The notes under the pieces: generated by a model
Seen by the model: only the letters and a program-made list of their open reading frames with translations
Databases searched by the model: none
Told to the model about the DNA's origin: nothing
Program-made: the position numbers and the translations under genes
DNA from: Planctomycetes bacterium GWF2_41_51
GTDB taxonomy: Bacteria > Planctomycetota > Phycisphaerae > Sedimentisphaerales > UBA12454
Assembly: GCA_001825665.1 (NCBI GenBank)
Contig: MHXZ01000013.1
Span: forward strand, 1 to 42,025
Length of the DNA stretch: 42,025 nt
Direction: 5' to 3'
Shown here: positions 1 to 8,540 of the stretch, piece after piece
Numbering within the stretch: the stretch's first letter is position 1
Layout: each line of letters begins with the position of its first letter

Positions 1-1
1 A

Positions 2-1093
2 ACACTTAATCAACCTGGTGACTATGTCCAATTAGCTGTGTATGCCAGTAGTGAAACCATAGACAGCACTAGTCCAAGCGGGACTCTTGCCGTTAAGTTG
101 CGTGATGCATCTGGGAATAACATTGCCTATTTTGGAATTGGCTGGCGATATTGGTACTATTATGATGGAACATCACATACGATTACAACTCCGACTGAAG
201 CTCGGCCATCATATAACACATGGTATATTATTCGAGCAACGTTGCGAGATGGTAATTCAGATGGTGTCGTAGATTCCTATGATTTTGAGACTTTCAATGC
301 GGACATGACACCTAAATGGTCTCAAATTGGCATAACAACAAATGGGCACACAAACGGCATTGAGTTGGTGATTTCTATGGCTGGTACAAGTAGCAAAGCG
401 ATTGCCCTAGTTGATGAAATCGTAGTACGCCACATTTATGTGGTTGATAATTTTGAATCCTATGCTTTGAATACTGTGATGGATAATGGGGTAGCCGGTT
501 GGAATATTGTGGACAGCTTAAATGCCAATCTTAGCTCACCAATTGTCAAAGATGGAAATAGTTATGCAGAAATAAACGGCCAGTTCTGGAAAATTCTTGA
601 TGATAACTCTCGTGCGTCCCAACCAGAATCCCTTGCTAAAAGCACGCCAATTACTTTGAATAAATCTGGTGACTATGTCCAATTAGCCGTGTATGCTAGC
701 AGCGAAACAGTAGGCGGCACTAGTCCGAGCGGTACCCTTACTGTTAAACTACGTGATGCATCACAGAACAACATAGCTTTTTTTGGAATAGGCTGGCGAT
801 ATTGGTATTATTATGATGGAACATCACATACGATTACAACGCCGACGGAAGCTCGCCCATCATACGATACATGGTATATCATTCGGGCAACACTGCGAGA
901 TGATAATTCAGATGGTGTCGTAGATTCCTATGATTTTGAGACTTTCAATACAGATATGACACCAAAATGGTCTCAAACCGGCATAACAACAAATGATTAT
1001 ACAAACGGTGTTGAAATTGTAATAACATGCGCTGGAACCTCCAGTAAGGCAGTCGGATTGGTGGATGAAATTAAAATTTGCCGTTTGCCTTAG
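2..1093 (+). CDS. Secreted-type protein with two tandem jelly-roll-like modules (5' end outside window)
   Basis: The reading frame is open from the left edge and the residues before the first ATG match the repeat, so the true start lies upstream. The visible part holds one and a half to two copies of a module of about 217 residues. The copies recur with an exact 651-nt offset: GDYVQLAVYAS occurs near the left edge and again 217 codons later, as does GIGWRYWYYYDGTSHTITTP. Between copies comes a linker with VDNFESYALNT, a pattern common in carbohydrate-binding jelly-roll modules of planctomycete secreted proteins. No catalytic motif is visible. It ends with VDEIKICRLP and a TAG stop. Role is inferred only: a surface or secreted glycan-binding protein. 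Confidence 0.75.
   Translation, partial: TLNQPGDYVQLAVYASSETIDSTSPSGTLAVKLRDASGNNIAYFGIGWRYWYYYDGTSHTITTPTEARPSYNTWYIIRATLRDGNSDGVVDSYDFETFNADMTPKWSQIGITTNGHTNGIELVISMAGTSSKAIALVDEIVVRHIYVVDNFESYALNTVMDNGVAGWNIVDSLNANLSSPIVKDGNSYAEINGQFWKILDDNSRASQPESLAKSTPITLNKSGDYVQLAVYASSETVGGTSPSGTLTVKLRDASQNNIAFFGIGWRYWYYYDGTSHTITTPTEARPSYDTWYIIRATLRDDNSDGVVDSYDFETFNTDMTPKWSQTGITTNDYTNGVEIVITCAGTSSKAVGLVDEIKICRLP
20..1080 (+). repeat. Tandem 651-bp coding repeat
   Basis: The DNA from about 20 onward reappears from about 671 with an exact 651-bp offset (for example GACTATGTCC at 20 and 671, GCTGGCGATA at 141 and 792). Most differences are third-position changes. This points to a fairly recent in-frame module duplication kept under protein-level selection. 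The first copy is cut by the window edge. Confidence 0.8.
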
Positions 1094-1472
1094 TAATATG
1101 CTTTGATAATCAGCTGCACAGATAAAAATCGGCTAAAACCAATGCATCGTTGCTTTAGATATTATATTTAATGGTGAAGTTTAATATGGGATTCAAGCGT
1201 GTTATGGGTGTTAAGGTGTGGCGTCTTGAAAAACCTTAGGGATATTCAACGATTGATAGGGCTTCGATACATGAAAGTTGTAAACGACCCTGATGAATAT
1301 CAGGGTTCAGAGTTAGACACCGTGCTGAAAGTTTAAATTGAAGGTATCGGCAAATCAACAGCTAATATGATAGTTAATGTAAGAAATAAAAAAATGAAGA
1401 AAGCAAAATCTTGGTAAAAGTTTTGATAAAGTGACTAACAATTAAACATATTAAAATAAGAAAGAATAGGCT
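1094..1472. other. Gene-free stretch with a possible ORF remnant
   Basis: There is no intact gene in these 379 bases. One frame from 1271 to 1417 reads as two coding-like pieces, MKVVNDPDEYQGSELDTVLK and IEGIGKSTANMIV, separated by a TAA at 1334-1336. It may be a decayed short gene, but I recognise no family. The stretch before 1473 is AT-rich and presumably holds the promoter of the downstream oxidoreductase gene. No strong -35/-10 pair or terminator stands out. Confidence 0.35.
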
Positions 1473-2519
1473 ATGAGCAATAAAGTCAAATGGGCTGTTT
1501 TAGGTTCAGGCGGAATTGCACAAAGACGAACAATACCTGAAGGAATTATACCGGCAGCTAATGCAAAATTAATATCAGTATATGATGTAAATGCAAAAGT
1601 TAACGCCGAAGTTGCGTCTGCTTTTGGTGTAAAAGCTGCAGGCAGTATTGATGAATTGCTTATGTCGGATATTGATGCTGTTTATATTGCGACACCAGCG
1701 AATTTGCATTGCGAGCAGGTTATTAAATGCGCAAAAGCTAAAAAGTACATTCTTTGCGAAAAGCCGCTTGGCATGACAATAAAAGAAACACAGAAAATGA
1801 TCACAGCCTGCAAGAAAGCAAAGGTTCAACTTGGAACAGCTTTTATGATGCGTTTTCATTCACAGCATCAGGCGGCATTGCAAATGATAGAAGCTGGCAA
1901 AATCGGCAAACCTGTTTATGCACGTGCCCAGCTTTCGTGCTGGTATCCGCTGATTAAAGGAGCATGGCGTCAAAATCCCAAACAGGGCGGTGGCGGTTCA
2001 TTAATGGATATGGGCGGCCATTGCATTGACTTGCTTGAAATGTTTTTCGGGCTGGTTAAAGCAGTTTCGTGTTTCATACGAAGCGGCGTGCATAGATATA
2101 AATCAGAAGACAGCGCAGTCGCAATGCTTCAATTTAAAAATGGTGCCTTGGCAACAGTAGATACATTCTTTTGTATTCCTGATAATAGCAGTAAAAACGT
2201 CCTTGAACTTTATGGTTCTAAAGGAAGTATTGTAGCGAAAGGTACAATCGGCCAAGGGCAAGCCGGCGAAATGGCAGCTTTTCTCGATGGTGATACTAAA
2301 GGATATGAAGCCCAGCAGGCAAGGCAGCAAACCGATGGTATACAGATAATTCCCCCACCTGTTAATATGTATAAAGCTGAAATTGAAGAGTTTAGTCAGG
2401 CGATAATTGATAAGCGTTTGGCTGCGAACAATGCCCAAATAGGCATTCAGAGTCAAAAAGTTTTAGCAGCCTGTTATGAATCTGCCAAAAAAGGCAAACG
2501 AATAAAAATAATAGCGTAA
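1473..2519 (+). CDS. Gfo/Idh/MocA-family oxidoreductase
   Basis: This is predicted to be an NAD(P)-dependent sugar or sugar-derivative oxidoreductase of 348 residues, the usual family length. The N-terminus carries the Rossmann dinucleotide motif AVLGSGGIAQRR. The family hallmark CEKPLGMT sits near residue 96, and GGGGSLMDMGGHCIDLLEM near residue 170 is the typical C-terminal-domain helix with the HxxD-type catalytic region. The ATG follows a purine-rich AAGAATAGG. The next gene starts one base after the stop, so the two are almost certainly cotranscribed. The neighbouring deacetylase and glucosamine-6-phosphate-deaminase-like genes suggest an amino-sugar substrate, but substrate cannot be read from the sequence. 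Confidence 0.9.
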   Translation: MSNKVKWAVLGSGGIAQRRTIPEGIIPAANAKLISVYDVNAKVNAEVASAFGVKAAGSIDELLMSDIDAVYIATPANLHCEQVIKCAKAKKYILCEKPLGMTIKETQKMITACKKAKVQLGTAFMMRFHSQHQAALQMIEAGKIGKPVYARAQLSCWYPLIKGAWRQNPKQGGGGSLMDMGGHCIDLLEMFFGLVKAVSCFIRSGVHRYKSEDSAVAMLQFKNGALATVDTFFCIPDNSSKNVLELYGSKGSIVAKGTIGQGQAGEMAAFLDGDTKGYEAQQARQQTDGIQIIPPPVNMYKAEIEEFSQAIIDKRLAANNAQIGIQSQKVLAACYESAKKGKRIKIIA

Positions 2520-2520
2520 A

Positions 2521-3243
2521 ATGAATAACAAAACTGTATTAGCATTTTTATGTCACCCTGATGATTGTGAGTTTGGATGTGCAGAGACGCTTGCATTGCT
2601 CAAACAAAAAGGCTGGCAGATACACATCGCAACAACGACGCCCGGTGATTGTGGCTCTGCAACCCACAGCAGAGAAGAAATCAGCAAAATTCGCCGAAAA
2701 GAAGCTACCGATGCAGCAGCAATTCTTGATGGTCAATATCATTGCAACGAACTGGAAGATGTTTTTGTAATGTACGACAAGCCATCTCTTTTGAAAACTA
2801 TTGCCATTATTTGCAAGGTAAGGGCAACAATTGTTTTCACAGCCAGTCCGCAATGTTATTTTATCGACCACGAAAACACATCACACCTTGTTCACACGGC
2901 TTGTTTTGGCTGCGGCATACCAAATGTCGAAACACCCGGCGTAAAGCCTTATGACTTTGTTCCATACCTTTATTATGCAGATGCGATGGAAGGCAAAGAC
3001 ATTTTCGGCAACGCAATCAAACCGTCAATATATGTAGATATAACAACAGTTATTGAAACAAAAGAAAAAATGCTTTGCAGTCATAAAAGTCAAAGAGACT
3101 GGTTGCTTTCCCATCACGGCATGGATGAATACATAGAATCTATGAAGAGGCATGCGTGCCAGAGAGGTTCTGAGATAAGCTGCAAATATGCTGAGGCTTT
3201 CAGTCAGCACCTGGGTCACGGTTACCGCAAGATAATATTTTGA
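2521..3243 (+). CDS. PIG-L family deacetylase (LmbE-like)
   Basis: The 240-residue protein starts with [12 protein letters not shown], the zinc-binding H-P-D-D signature of the PIG-L/LmbE N-acetyl-sugar deacetylases. A second histidine-rich segment ([12 protein letters not shown]) lies near residue 115, as in the family. Known members remove acetyl groups from N-acetylglucosamine-containing substrates. Placement between an oxidoreductase and a GlcN6P-deaminase-like gene fits a deacetylation-then-deamination route for an amino sugar. The start codon lies one base past the previous stop. The sugar substrate is not known. Confidence 0.88.
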   Translation: MNNKTVLAFLCHPDDCEFGCAETLALLKQKGWQIHIATTTPGDCGSATHSREEISKIRRKEATDAAAILDGQYHCNELEDVFVMYDKPSLLKTIAIICKVRATIVFTASPQCYFIDHENTSHLVHTACFGCGIPNVETPGVKPYDFVPYLYYADAMEGKDIFGNAIKPSIYVDITTVIETKEKMLCSHKSQRDWLLSHHGMDEYIESMKRHACQRGSEISCKYAEAFSQHLGHGYRKIIF

Positions 3244-3280
3244 AAACAGAATTACAATCTTTAGTAATGGAGAAATAACA

Positions 3281-4210
3281 ATGTCACGCAAGATTAGCAT
3301 GTTAGCACCGGATTGGTGGGATTATACAACATTAGATGATGATATTTTGAATGATGCCGCGAAATTGACAGCCGAAGATATGCTGCAAATCAGCAGAAAA
3401 GGTTTTACTGTAAAGTTTTATGACACTCTTGAAGATTTTTATCTTGCCGAAGCACTTGAATATATCAATGCATGGAAACAATCCACCGCAGATAATCCTG
3501 TTGGCATCTGCGGCCCAATAGGCCCAACAGAACAACTGCCTCTTGTCGCCAGATTAGTAAATGAGCTTGAATTGAATCTTAAAAATTGTCATTTCTGGGG
3601 AATGGATGAATAGTTTATAAATGGCAAAGAGGCACCCGCAACGCATCCATTGTCATTTGAAAAAGCCGACAGGGAGATGTGCTTTAACAAAATAAATCCA
3701 AAATTAAGAATGTTGGATAAGAATCTTCATTTTCCCAAAGCAGATTTGAATAAATATATTAAAAGCTGGGAAGGCGTAAGATGTGCGGTAATGCAGGGCG
3801 GCCAAGGCGATATAAAACATTGGGCATTTAATGATCCTGTTAAACGTGAAGGCAAATATAAAGATAATCCTCCAACACCAAAAGAGTACCGAGAACTTTC
3901 AATGCGAGTTGTTAATCTTCATCCTGTAACAATAATGCAAAACGCTCGAACCAGCGGCGGTGGGGTCGTAACAGGTGTTCCGACGCAGGCTCTTACAGTT
4001 GGCCCTGTCCAGACCTGGAAATCAGAAAAGGTTTCAATCTGGCATGCAGGCACACACGATAACCCGTTCGGAATGAGACTTACTACGCTGATGATAAGTA
4101 AAAAGATAGCCGATTCAGCAGTTCCGATGTCACTGTTGGCAGGTCATCCGAATGTTCAATTTAATTTTTACAGACCTGCGATAGGGGCATGCAGCGTTGA
4201 AATGCATTAG
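3281..4210 (+). pseudogene. Glucosamine-6-phosphate deaminase-like gene interrupted by an in-frame TAG
   Basis: Two open stretches, 3281-3613 and 3614-4210, lie in the same frame and together make a protein of about 309 residues resembling NagB-like deaminases/isomerases. The first part contains [15 protein letters not shown] (sugar-phosphate loop) and ends at FWGMDE. The family has a tryptophan next (WGMDEW), and here that codon is TAG, one G-to-A change from TGG. The frame then resumes at once with [19 protein letters not shown] and runs to [15 protein letters not shown] and GHPNVQFNF. No other defect is seen, so the mutation is recent, the base is a sequencing error, or there is readthrough. 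TAG is used as an ordinary stop elsewhere in the window, which argues against reassignment. The start has GGAG nine bases upstream. Confidence 0.85.
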
Positions 4211-4558
4211 ACTTTGAAATAAAACTACAACCTGACTACAACCAAAAGCCTTAATAACTGCTGATTTTATAAAATTGTCATTTTATAAGTTCTTCTAAAA
4301 TAAGAGGTTATAAAAATTTTAAAAATGTATATACTCTTATATATCTGCAAGCATATTTCCTTTGACCATTCAGTGACGTCTGGTTCCTGCATGATTAAGA
4401 TAATCAATCGCTTTATAAAGTTTTTATCAATGCAATTATGATGAGTAAATTCCATTACTCCTTTTTCAAAAGTGATGTAAATTGGGTTGATTTTTGCGGC
4501 AATGAATCTATGTCAATTATCTTTTGATTCCAAAAGTTAAGATTTGGAGTCAGGCATA
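4211..4558. other. AT-rich gene-free stretch containing repeat copy 1
   Basis: No coding signal is convincing here. The main content is the first copy of the 123-bp direct repeat (4225-4347), matched near 27.6 kb. The remainder is AT-rich and leads into the esterase pseudogene. I see no hairpin with a T-run. Confidence 0.6.
4225..4347. repeat. Imperfect direct repeat, copy 1
   Basis: This stretch aligns over its whole length with 27550-27673. It starts with the internal doublet CTACAACC-N3-CTACAACC, followed by the shared block CTACAACCAAAAGCCTTAAT and the shared downstream blocks GGTTATAAAA and TTAAAAATGT. It lies 14 bases after the stop of the deaminase-like gene. The two copies bracket the whole LacI/glycan locus. 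Confidence 0.75.
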
Positions 4559-5279
4559 ATGCCTGATATTTCAATTGCAAAAAAATTGGTTCCTTATTTA
4601 TTAAAAACAAATAATCCCGCAGGTTGTGTGATAATTTGTCCTGGTGGTAGCTACGCGGGTCATGCTGAACACGAGGCCGGTGTCATCGCAGAAAGCTTTA
4701 ACAAAGCAGGCGTAAATGCCTTTGTATTGTATTACACAACTGGTAATAAATGTTACCCTAAGCCGTTATTAGAAATTGCTGAAACCGTTAGGTATGTAAG
4801 ATCTCAATCTGAGAAATGGCATATAAAACCTGATAAAATAGCTGTATGTGGTTTTTCAGCAGGAGGACATTTTTCTATGACGATGAATTATTAAGTCGCA
4901 ATAATTTACATAGTTGTCGTCATGATGCATTGATACTTTGCTATCCAGTAAATTAGTTCAGGTTTGTTTGGTCATAAAGATTCATTTGAAAATTTATTAG
5001 GTTCTGATGATCTGAATAATTTAAAAGAAAAAATGTCACTTGAAAATCAAGTTCATAAAGAATTTCCTCCTGTTTTTATCTGGCATACAATGGAGGGTAA
5101 CACTGTACCTGTTGAAAATAGCCTTTTTTTTTGCGTTAGCTCTAAAAAAATACAAAATACCTTTTGAGTTGCTGGTTTTTCCATTTGAACCACATGGCAT
5201 AGGATTAGCAAAGGAAAATGAACTTGTGAGTCAATGGTTTGAATTATGCCTGCATTGGCTTAATATAAACAATTTGTAA
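4559..5279 (+). pseudogene. Alpha/beta-hydrolase esterase pseudogene (acetyl-xylan-esterase-like)
   Basis: The conceptual protein, about 240 residues, has the order of a BD-FAE/Est-type esterase: VIICPGGSYAGHA (oxyanion HGG-like loop), the nucleophile elbow VCGFSAGGH, then ALILCYPV, SGLFGHKDSF, PPVFIWHTMEGNTVPVENS and FPFEPHGIGLAKE (Asp/His region). It is broken by at least three frameshifts. The frame changes just before 4891, again near 4951 (an extra A), and a third time in the T-run near 5126-5134. It cannot yield an intact enzyme without correction. The damaged neighbour upstream suggests this end of the locus is decaying. Sequencing error in homopolymers is the alternative, but it would have to occur three times. 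Confidence 0.82.
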
Positions 5280-5366
5280 AAATAATTTTTACAGATAACT
5301 TCTTTGTATGTAATATTTTAAGGTGAAAACATTATTTTAACTATAGCAATTTTTAGGATTATAGTG

Positions 5367-5372
5367 TATAAT
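5367..5372 (+). promoter_or_regulatory. Candidate -10 box of the lacI-type gene
   Basis: A perfect TATAAT lies 25 bases before the start codon and directly abuts the operator-like palindrome. The corresponding -35 position (TAGCAA, 17-base spacer) is poor, so the promoter is plausible but weakly supported. Confidence 0.4.
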
Positions 5373-5386
5373 TAAAACGGTTTAAG
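5372..5386. promoter_or_regulatory. Candidate LacI-type operator, autoregulatory
   Basis: TTAAAACGGTTTAAG is a near-palindrome centred on CG, the architecture bound by LacI-family dimers. It sits between the TATAAT box and the regulator's start codon, which would give autorepression. CGGTTTAAGTCA from this site recurs exactly at 6626-6637, in front of the first structural gene. Confidence 0.6.
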
Positions 5387-5396
5387 TCAGGATGTT

Positions 5397-6479
5397 GTGA
5401 GCAATATTCAAAAAAAAACTGTTATTACGATGGCTGATTTGGCAAATCGTTTAAACATGTCCAAATCAACAGTCTCTTTTGTTTTGAGCGGAAATGCAAA
5501 AAAAATGCAAGTAGCAGATGATACCGCCAAAAAAGTCAACGATATGGCCGCACGGCTTGGATATATACCGAACTACTGGGCCAGAAGCCTACGCAAAAAA
5601 CGCACCAAGGTAATCACAAGCCTTTTCGATACACTTTTAATGAACTGGGCTGCCGGCGTTAATCAGGCGCTTTCGAGGGTTTTACGCGATAAAGGTTACG
5701 CCTCATTTATAGCGGTAGACTGGTGCGATATTGAAGTTTTGAAACATGAAGTTAACAGTATTTATGAACGCCAGGATGAGGCAGTAATTTGTACGCCCTG
5801 GCCTCACAAAGAATCTGAAGAGATTTATCTTAATATGATGGAAAAGCTGCCGCTTGTTTTTATGGGCAATATTCTTGAATCTTTTAGAGATAACAAACGA
5901 TTGAATTATGTGGTTTGGAATAGCAAGCCTGCTGTTAAAATGGCTATAAACTATCTCATCAAGACCGGACGAAAACGAATTGCATTTTTGGGTTCTCATC
6001 ACGGTGTGTTAAGCGATATGGAAAGATATGAAGGTTATCGCGAGGCAATGACTGAGGCGGGCTTAACGATCAAAGATGAGTGGGTTGTTTGGATAAAGCG
6101 CGGCACTCCGGAGTTTCTTTCGGCACCATCACATTACTGGAAATCACAAACAGCTTACTGGGATCAGTATTTTAAACCGTTATTCTGGGAAAGTACTGAA
6201 AAACCAGAAGCTATATTTGTTATAAATGATGATATAGCAATGCGTGCCTGGGAATATATGGTAAATAGGGGCATAAAGGTTCCGGATGACGTAGCTTTTA
6301 TAGGGGTTGGTGATTTGTTACCTTATGAGCAGATAGGGCTTACAACGATTGTTGAACCATTAAATGCGATAGGCACAGAGGCGGCCAATATCGCAATCGA
6401 ATTGATTGAAAATCCAAAATCTGCTCCGATTCAAAGATCTATTGAATGGATGGAGCTTAAAGTCCGGAAAACAACCTGA
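5397..6479 (+). CDS. LacI-family transcriptional regulator
   Basis: This is a sugar-responsive DNA-binding regulator of 360 residues. The N-terminal helix-turn-helix is clear (MADLANRLNMSKSTVSFVLSG, followed by ARLGYIPNYWARSLR), then a periplasmic-binding-protein-like effector domain ending in VPDDVAFIGVGDLLPYEQIGLTTI, the conserved segment of LacI/PurR proteins. The start is taken as GTG with an AGGAT nearby; the ATG at residue 12 is an alternative that still keeps the HTH. Convergence of operator copies on its own promoter and on the next gene makes it the likely regulator of the downstream glycan locus. The effector is presumably a breakdown sugar, which is inference. Confidence 0.92.
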   Translation: MSNIQKKTVITMADLANRLNMSKSTVSFVLSGNAKKMQVADDTAKKVNDMAARLGYIPNYWARSLRKKRTKVITSLFDTLLMNWAAGVNQALSRVLRDKGYASFIAVDWCDIEVLKHEVNSIYERQDEAVICTPWPHKESEEIYLNMMEKLPLVFMGNILESFRDNKRLNYVVWNSKPAVKMAINYLIKTGRKRIAFLGSHHGVLSDMERYEGYREAMTEAGLTIKDEWVVWIKRGTPEFLSAPSHYWKSQTAYWDQYFKPLFWESTEKPEAIFVINDDIAMRAWEYMVNRGIKVPDDVAFIGVGDLLPYEQIGLTTIVEPLNAIGTEAANIAIELIENPKSAPIQRSIEWMELKVRKTT

Positions 6480-6550
6480 TAAAAGGTTTAAACTGGATTT
6501 ATGGGGTATTGTTTGTTCTTGCAGGATGTAATAGTTTGCAAAAATTTTAG

Positions 6551-6579
6551 TTGTATTTTTGATGTTTTATTGTTATACT
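6551..6579 (+). promoter_or_regulatory. Candidate sigma-70-type promoter of the glycan operon
   Basis: TTGTAT (6551-6556) and TATACT (6574-6579) are separated by 17 bases, a good fit to the sigma-70 consensus. The first operator begins on the last bases of the -10 box, so bound repressor would block initiation. The first gene starts about 85 bases downstream. Confidence 0.5.
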
Positions 6580-6592
6580 AAATCGATATAAG
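6578..6592. promoter_or_regulatory. Candidate LacI-type operator O1 (degenerate)
   Basis: CTAAATCGATATAAG resembles the other two sites with a central CG and A/T-rich arms. Its centre is exactly 42 bases from the centre of the next site, four helical turns, so both would lie on the same face of the DNA. It overlaps the -10 box and probable transcription start. Confidence 0.45.
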
Positions 6593-6618
6593 TGGCATAA
6601 GGTAATTATGAGTATCTT

Positions 6619-6634
6619 CTTAAATCGGTTTAAG
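6619..6634. promoter_or_regulatory. Candidate LacI-type operator O2
   Basis: CTTAAATCGGTTTAAG has perfect six-base arms (CTTAAA and TTTAAG) around TCGG. It is the best of the three sites and shares CGGTTTAAGTCA with the site in front of the regulator gene. It lies between the promoter and the first structural gene. Confidence 0.6.
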
Positions 6635-6665
6635 TCATTTATAAAAGGAAGGAAGACGGTGTTTT

Positions 6666-8465
6666 ATGAAAAAAATAATGGTTTTTTGGTCAGTTCTTTT
6701 AACTTTTGTATTTTCAATTCTAATTTCGGGTGGGGCATCAGGGGATGTGGCATTGACTGGGCATATCGCCAATCCGAGTTTTGAGCAACCACCTCTTTTT
6801 CCGGATGATCAGGTCTGCAATGCACAGGGGTGGGTTAATACTTATGGATACAGCGGAACTCAGTGTCCAAGAGTTACTTTTCCAGTTAGTTATTTTATGG
6901 CAAGCGCAGGTAGTCAATGTTTAAAGCAAACCGGCACAATAATCATCCAGGAACTGAAATCCCTGACAATTCAGGCTAACACTGTTTATACTCTCAATGC
7001 CGATGTTCTGGTTTCTTCTCAGGAAACAGATCCCGGAATGGCATGGGGTTTATTTTCTCTTATCGCAACTCAAAGCAACACAACATTGGCGAGTTGGGGC
7101 GGCCTTTATCCTCAAGTGCTGTCGAATTTTTTGGGAACTGTAACCGTAAATACATGGTATCCTATTTTCTGTCAGTTTGACAGTGCGGCGTTCCCGGAAC
7201 TTGTCGGACAAACCTTGACAATACTGGCACGAGGCGACAGGCATTATGTAGATAACATCACTTTAACATCTTCAGGTACTCCTGTAACTCTCACGGTTAA
7301 TGCTACATCAGGGGCAACCGGTGCAGTAAAGATACCGGGCATCGGCAGCTTTACAGTGGGTAACGGCTGGACATTGCCATTAGTTTCAGGAAGAAAATTA
7401 GTGAACTGTCCGGATCTGTATAGTTTTACTAATTGGTCAGGTTCTATAAACAGCAATGAAGCTTCTTCAGCTATAGTAATCAATGGCAATATGACAGTGA
7501 ATGCAAACTTTACGAAAACTTCTCCCGGCTGCTCGCCTGTCTGGGACGGCAAGGCAATGACAGTATATAATGGCAACTTCGAAGATCCATCAACAGGAAG
7601 TATTGTTAATAATTGGCCCAGAGGGTTAAACGCTACTACAATATTCGTACGGGTTCCTCCGGCTGCGAATGAAAGTCTCAATCACGCTGCAAGCGGGAAT
7701 CAGTTCGTATATCTAATCGGTACAGGAGTCGGCGGAGACGCACAATTGTTCCAGGCACCAGGTTCCACCGTTGAAGCCGACACCATTTATACTATCGAAG
7801 TTGATGTGGCAATTCGTTCCGATTTAAATCCGGAAATGGCTAAACTTGAAATTCAACTTCGTGCAAAAGATGCGCTCGGGGCAAATCTGGACGGCTATAT
7901 GCTTGCATCATCAGTATTAGGCGCACCCAATGGTTTGATCAATCCGACAAATGATAAATGGTATAGAAAAACATTAAGCTGGAACAGCACAGGAAGTCCT
8001 TACGTTGGCAAATATTTGCAAATATATTTTGGCGGCAATAGAGTTGCGATTGACAATGTCGTATTTAAAAAGAGCATACAAGGTATTCCTGCGACCATAA
8101 CAATGGCAACATCTCCTGCAACGATTGAAGGTCCGGGAGCAAGGCCGGCAGTATTTCCATCAATTGGCGATCATCAGGTCTCAATCGGAGCAACAATTGC
8201 AGCTAATACAGGAGCCGCTTTTACGGCCTGCCCGAACAGTTATCTCGTTGGCGGATGGCAAACCTCTTATGGAAACTATGCAACTTCGACGGCAAATCTC
8301 AGCATTGACGGGAACGGCACAGCTACTGCCAATTATATATTAAATAATCAATGCGGCGATAAATGCTATCCATACCCGATGTATGACATCAATCACGATT
8401 GTGTTATTGATTTTGTAGATTTTGCGGAATTTGCTTCAAATTGGCTGCTCGATGCAAGGCCGTAA
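6666..8465 (+). CDS. Secreted carbohydrate-binding protein with dockerin
   Basis: The 599-residue protein starts with a signal peptide (MKKIMVFWSVLLTFVFSILI, cleavage near SGGASG). Two jelly-roll binding modules follow, each beginning with a NPSFE/NGNFEDPS motif (about residues 37-198 and 305-470) and ending in YVDNITL or AIDNVVF. Between them is an InlB-type divergent repeat (residues 202-285) ending NMTVNANF; a second such segment lies before the C-terminus. The end is a dockerin-like repeat, DINHDCVIDFVDFAEFASNW. There is no catalytic motif. It is probably exported and binds substrate glycan near the cell. As the first gene after the operators, it should be strongly regulated. Confidence 0.82.
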   Translation: MKKIMVFWSVLLTFVFSILISGGASGDVALTGHIANPSFEQPPLFPDDQVCNAQGWVNTYGYSGTQCPRVTFPVSYFMASAGSQCLKQTGTIIIQELKSLTIQANTVYTLNADVLVSSQETDPGMAWGLFSLIATQSNTTLASWGGLYPQVLSNFLGTVTVNTWYPIFCQFDSAAFPELVGQTLTILARGDRHYVDNITLTSSGTPVTLTVNATSGATGAVKIPGIGSFTVGNGWTLPLVSGRKLVNCPDLYSFTNWSGSINSNEASSAIVINGNMTVNANFTKTSPGCSPVWDGKAMTVYNGNFEDPSTGSIVNNWPRGLNATTIFVRVPPAANESLNHAASGNQFVYLIGTGVGGDAQLFQAPGSTVEADTIYTIEVDVAIRSDLNPEMAKLEIQLRAKDALGANLDGYMLASSVLGAPNGLINPTNDKWYRKTLSWNSTGSPYVGKYLQIYFGGNRVAIDNVVFKKSIQGIPATITMATSPATIEGPGARPAVFPSIGDHQVSIGATIAANTGAAFTACPNSYLVGGWQTSYGNYATSTANLSIDGNGTATANYILNNQCGDKCYPYPMYDINHDCVIDFVDFAEFASNWLLDARP

Positions 8466-8540
8466 CCGCAATTATTGTAATGTTCTCTGAAAAATTCAGA
8501 GTTGAAATTAATTATTAACCATAATTTGGAGGAAGGAAAA

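Noticed and set aside
3611-3613. Stop-codon reassignment (TAG read as an amino acid).
   Set aside because: Other genes in the window, including the first partial gene and the E2-like gene, end normally in TAG, so a local mutation or sequencing error is simpler.
4267-4455. 62-residue minus-strand reading frame.
   Set aside because: It lies largely in the AT-rich repeat, has no ribosome site and no recognisable composition.
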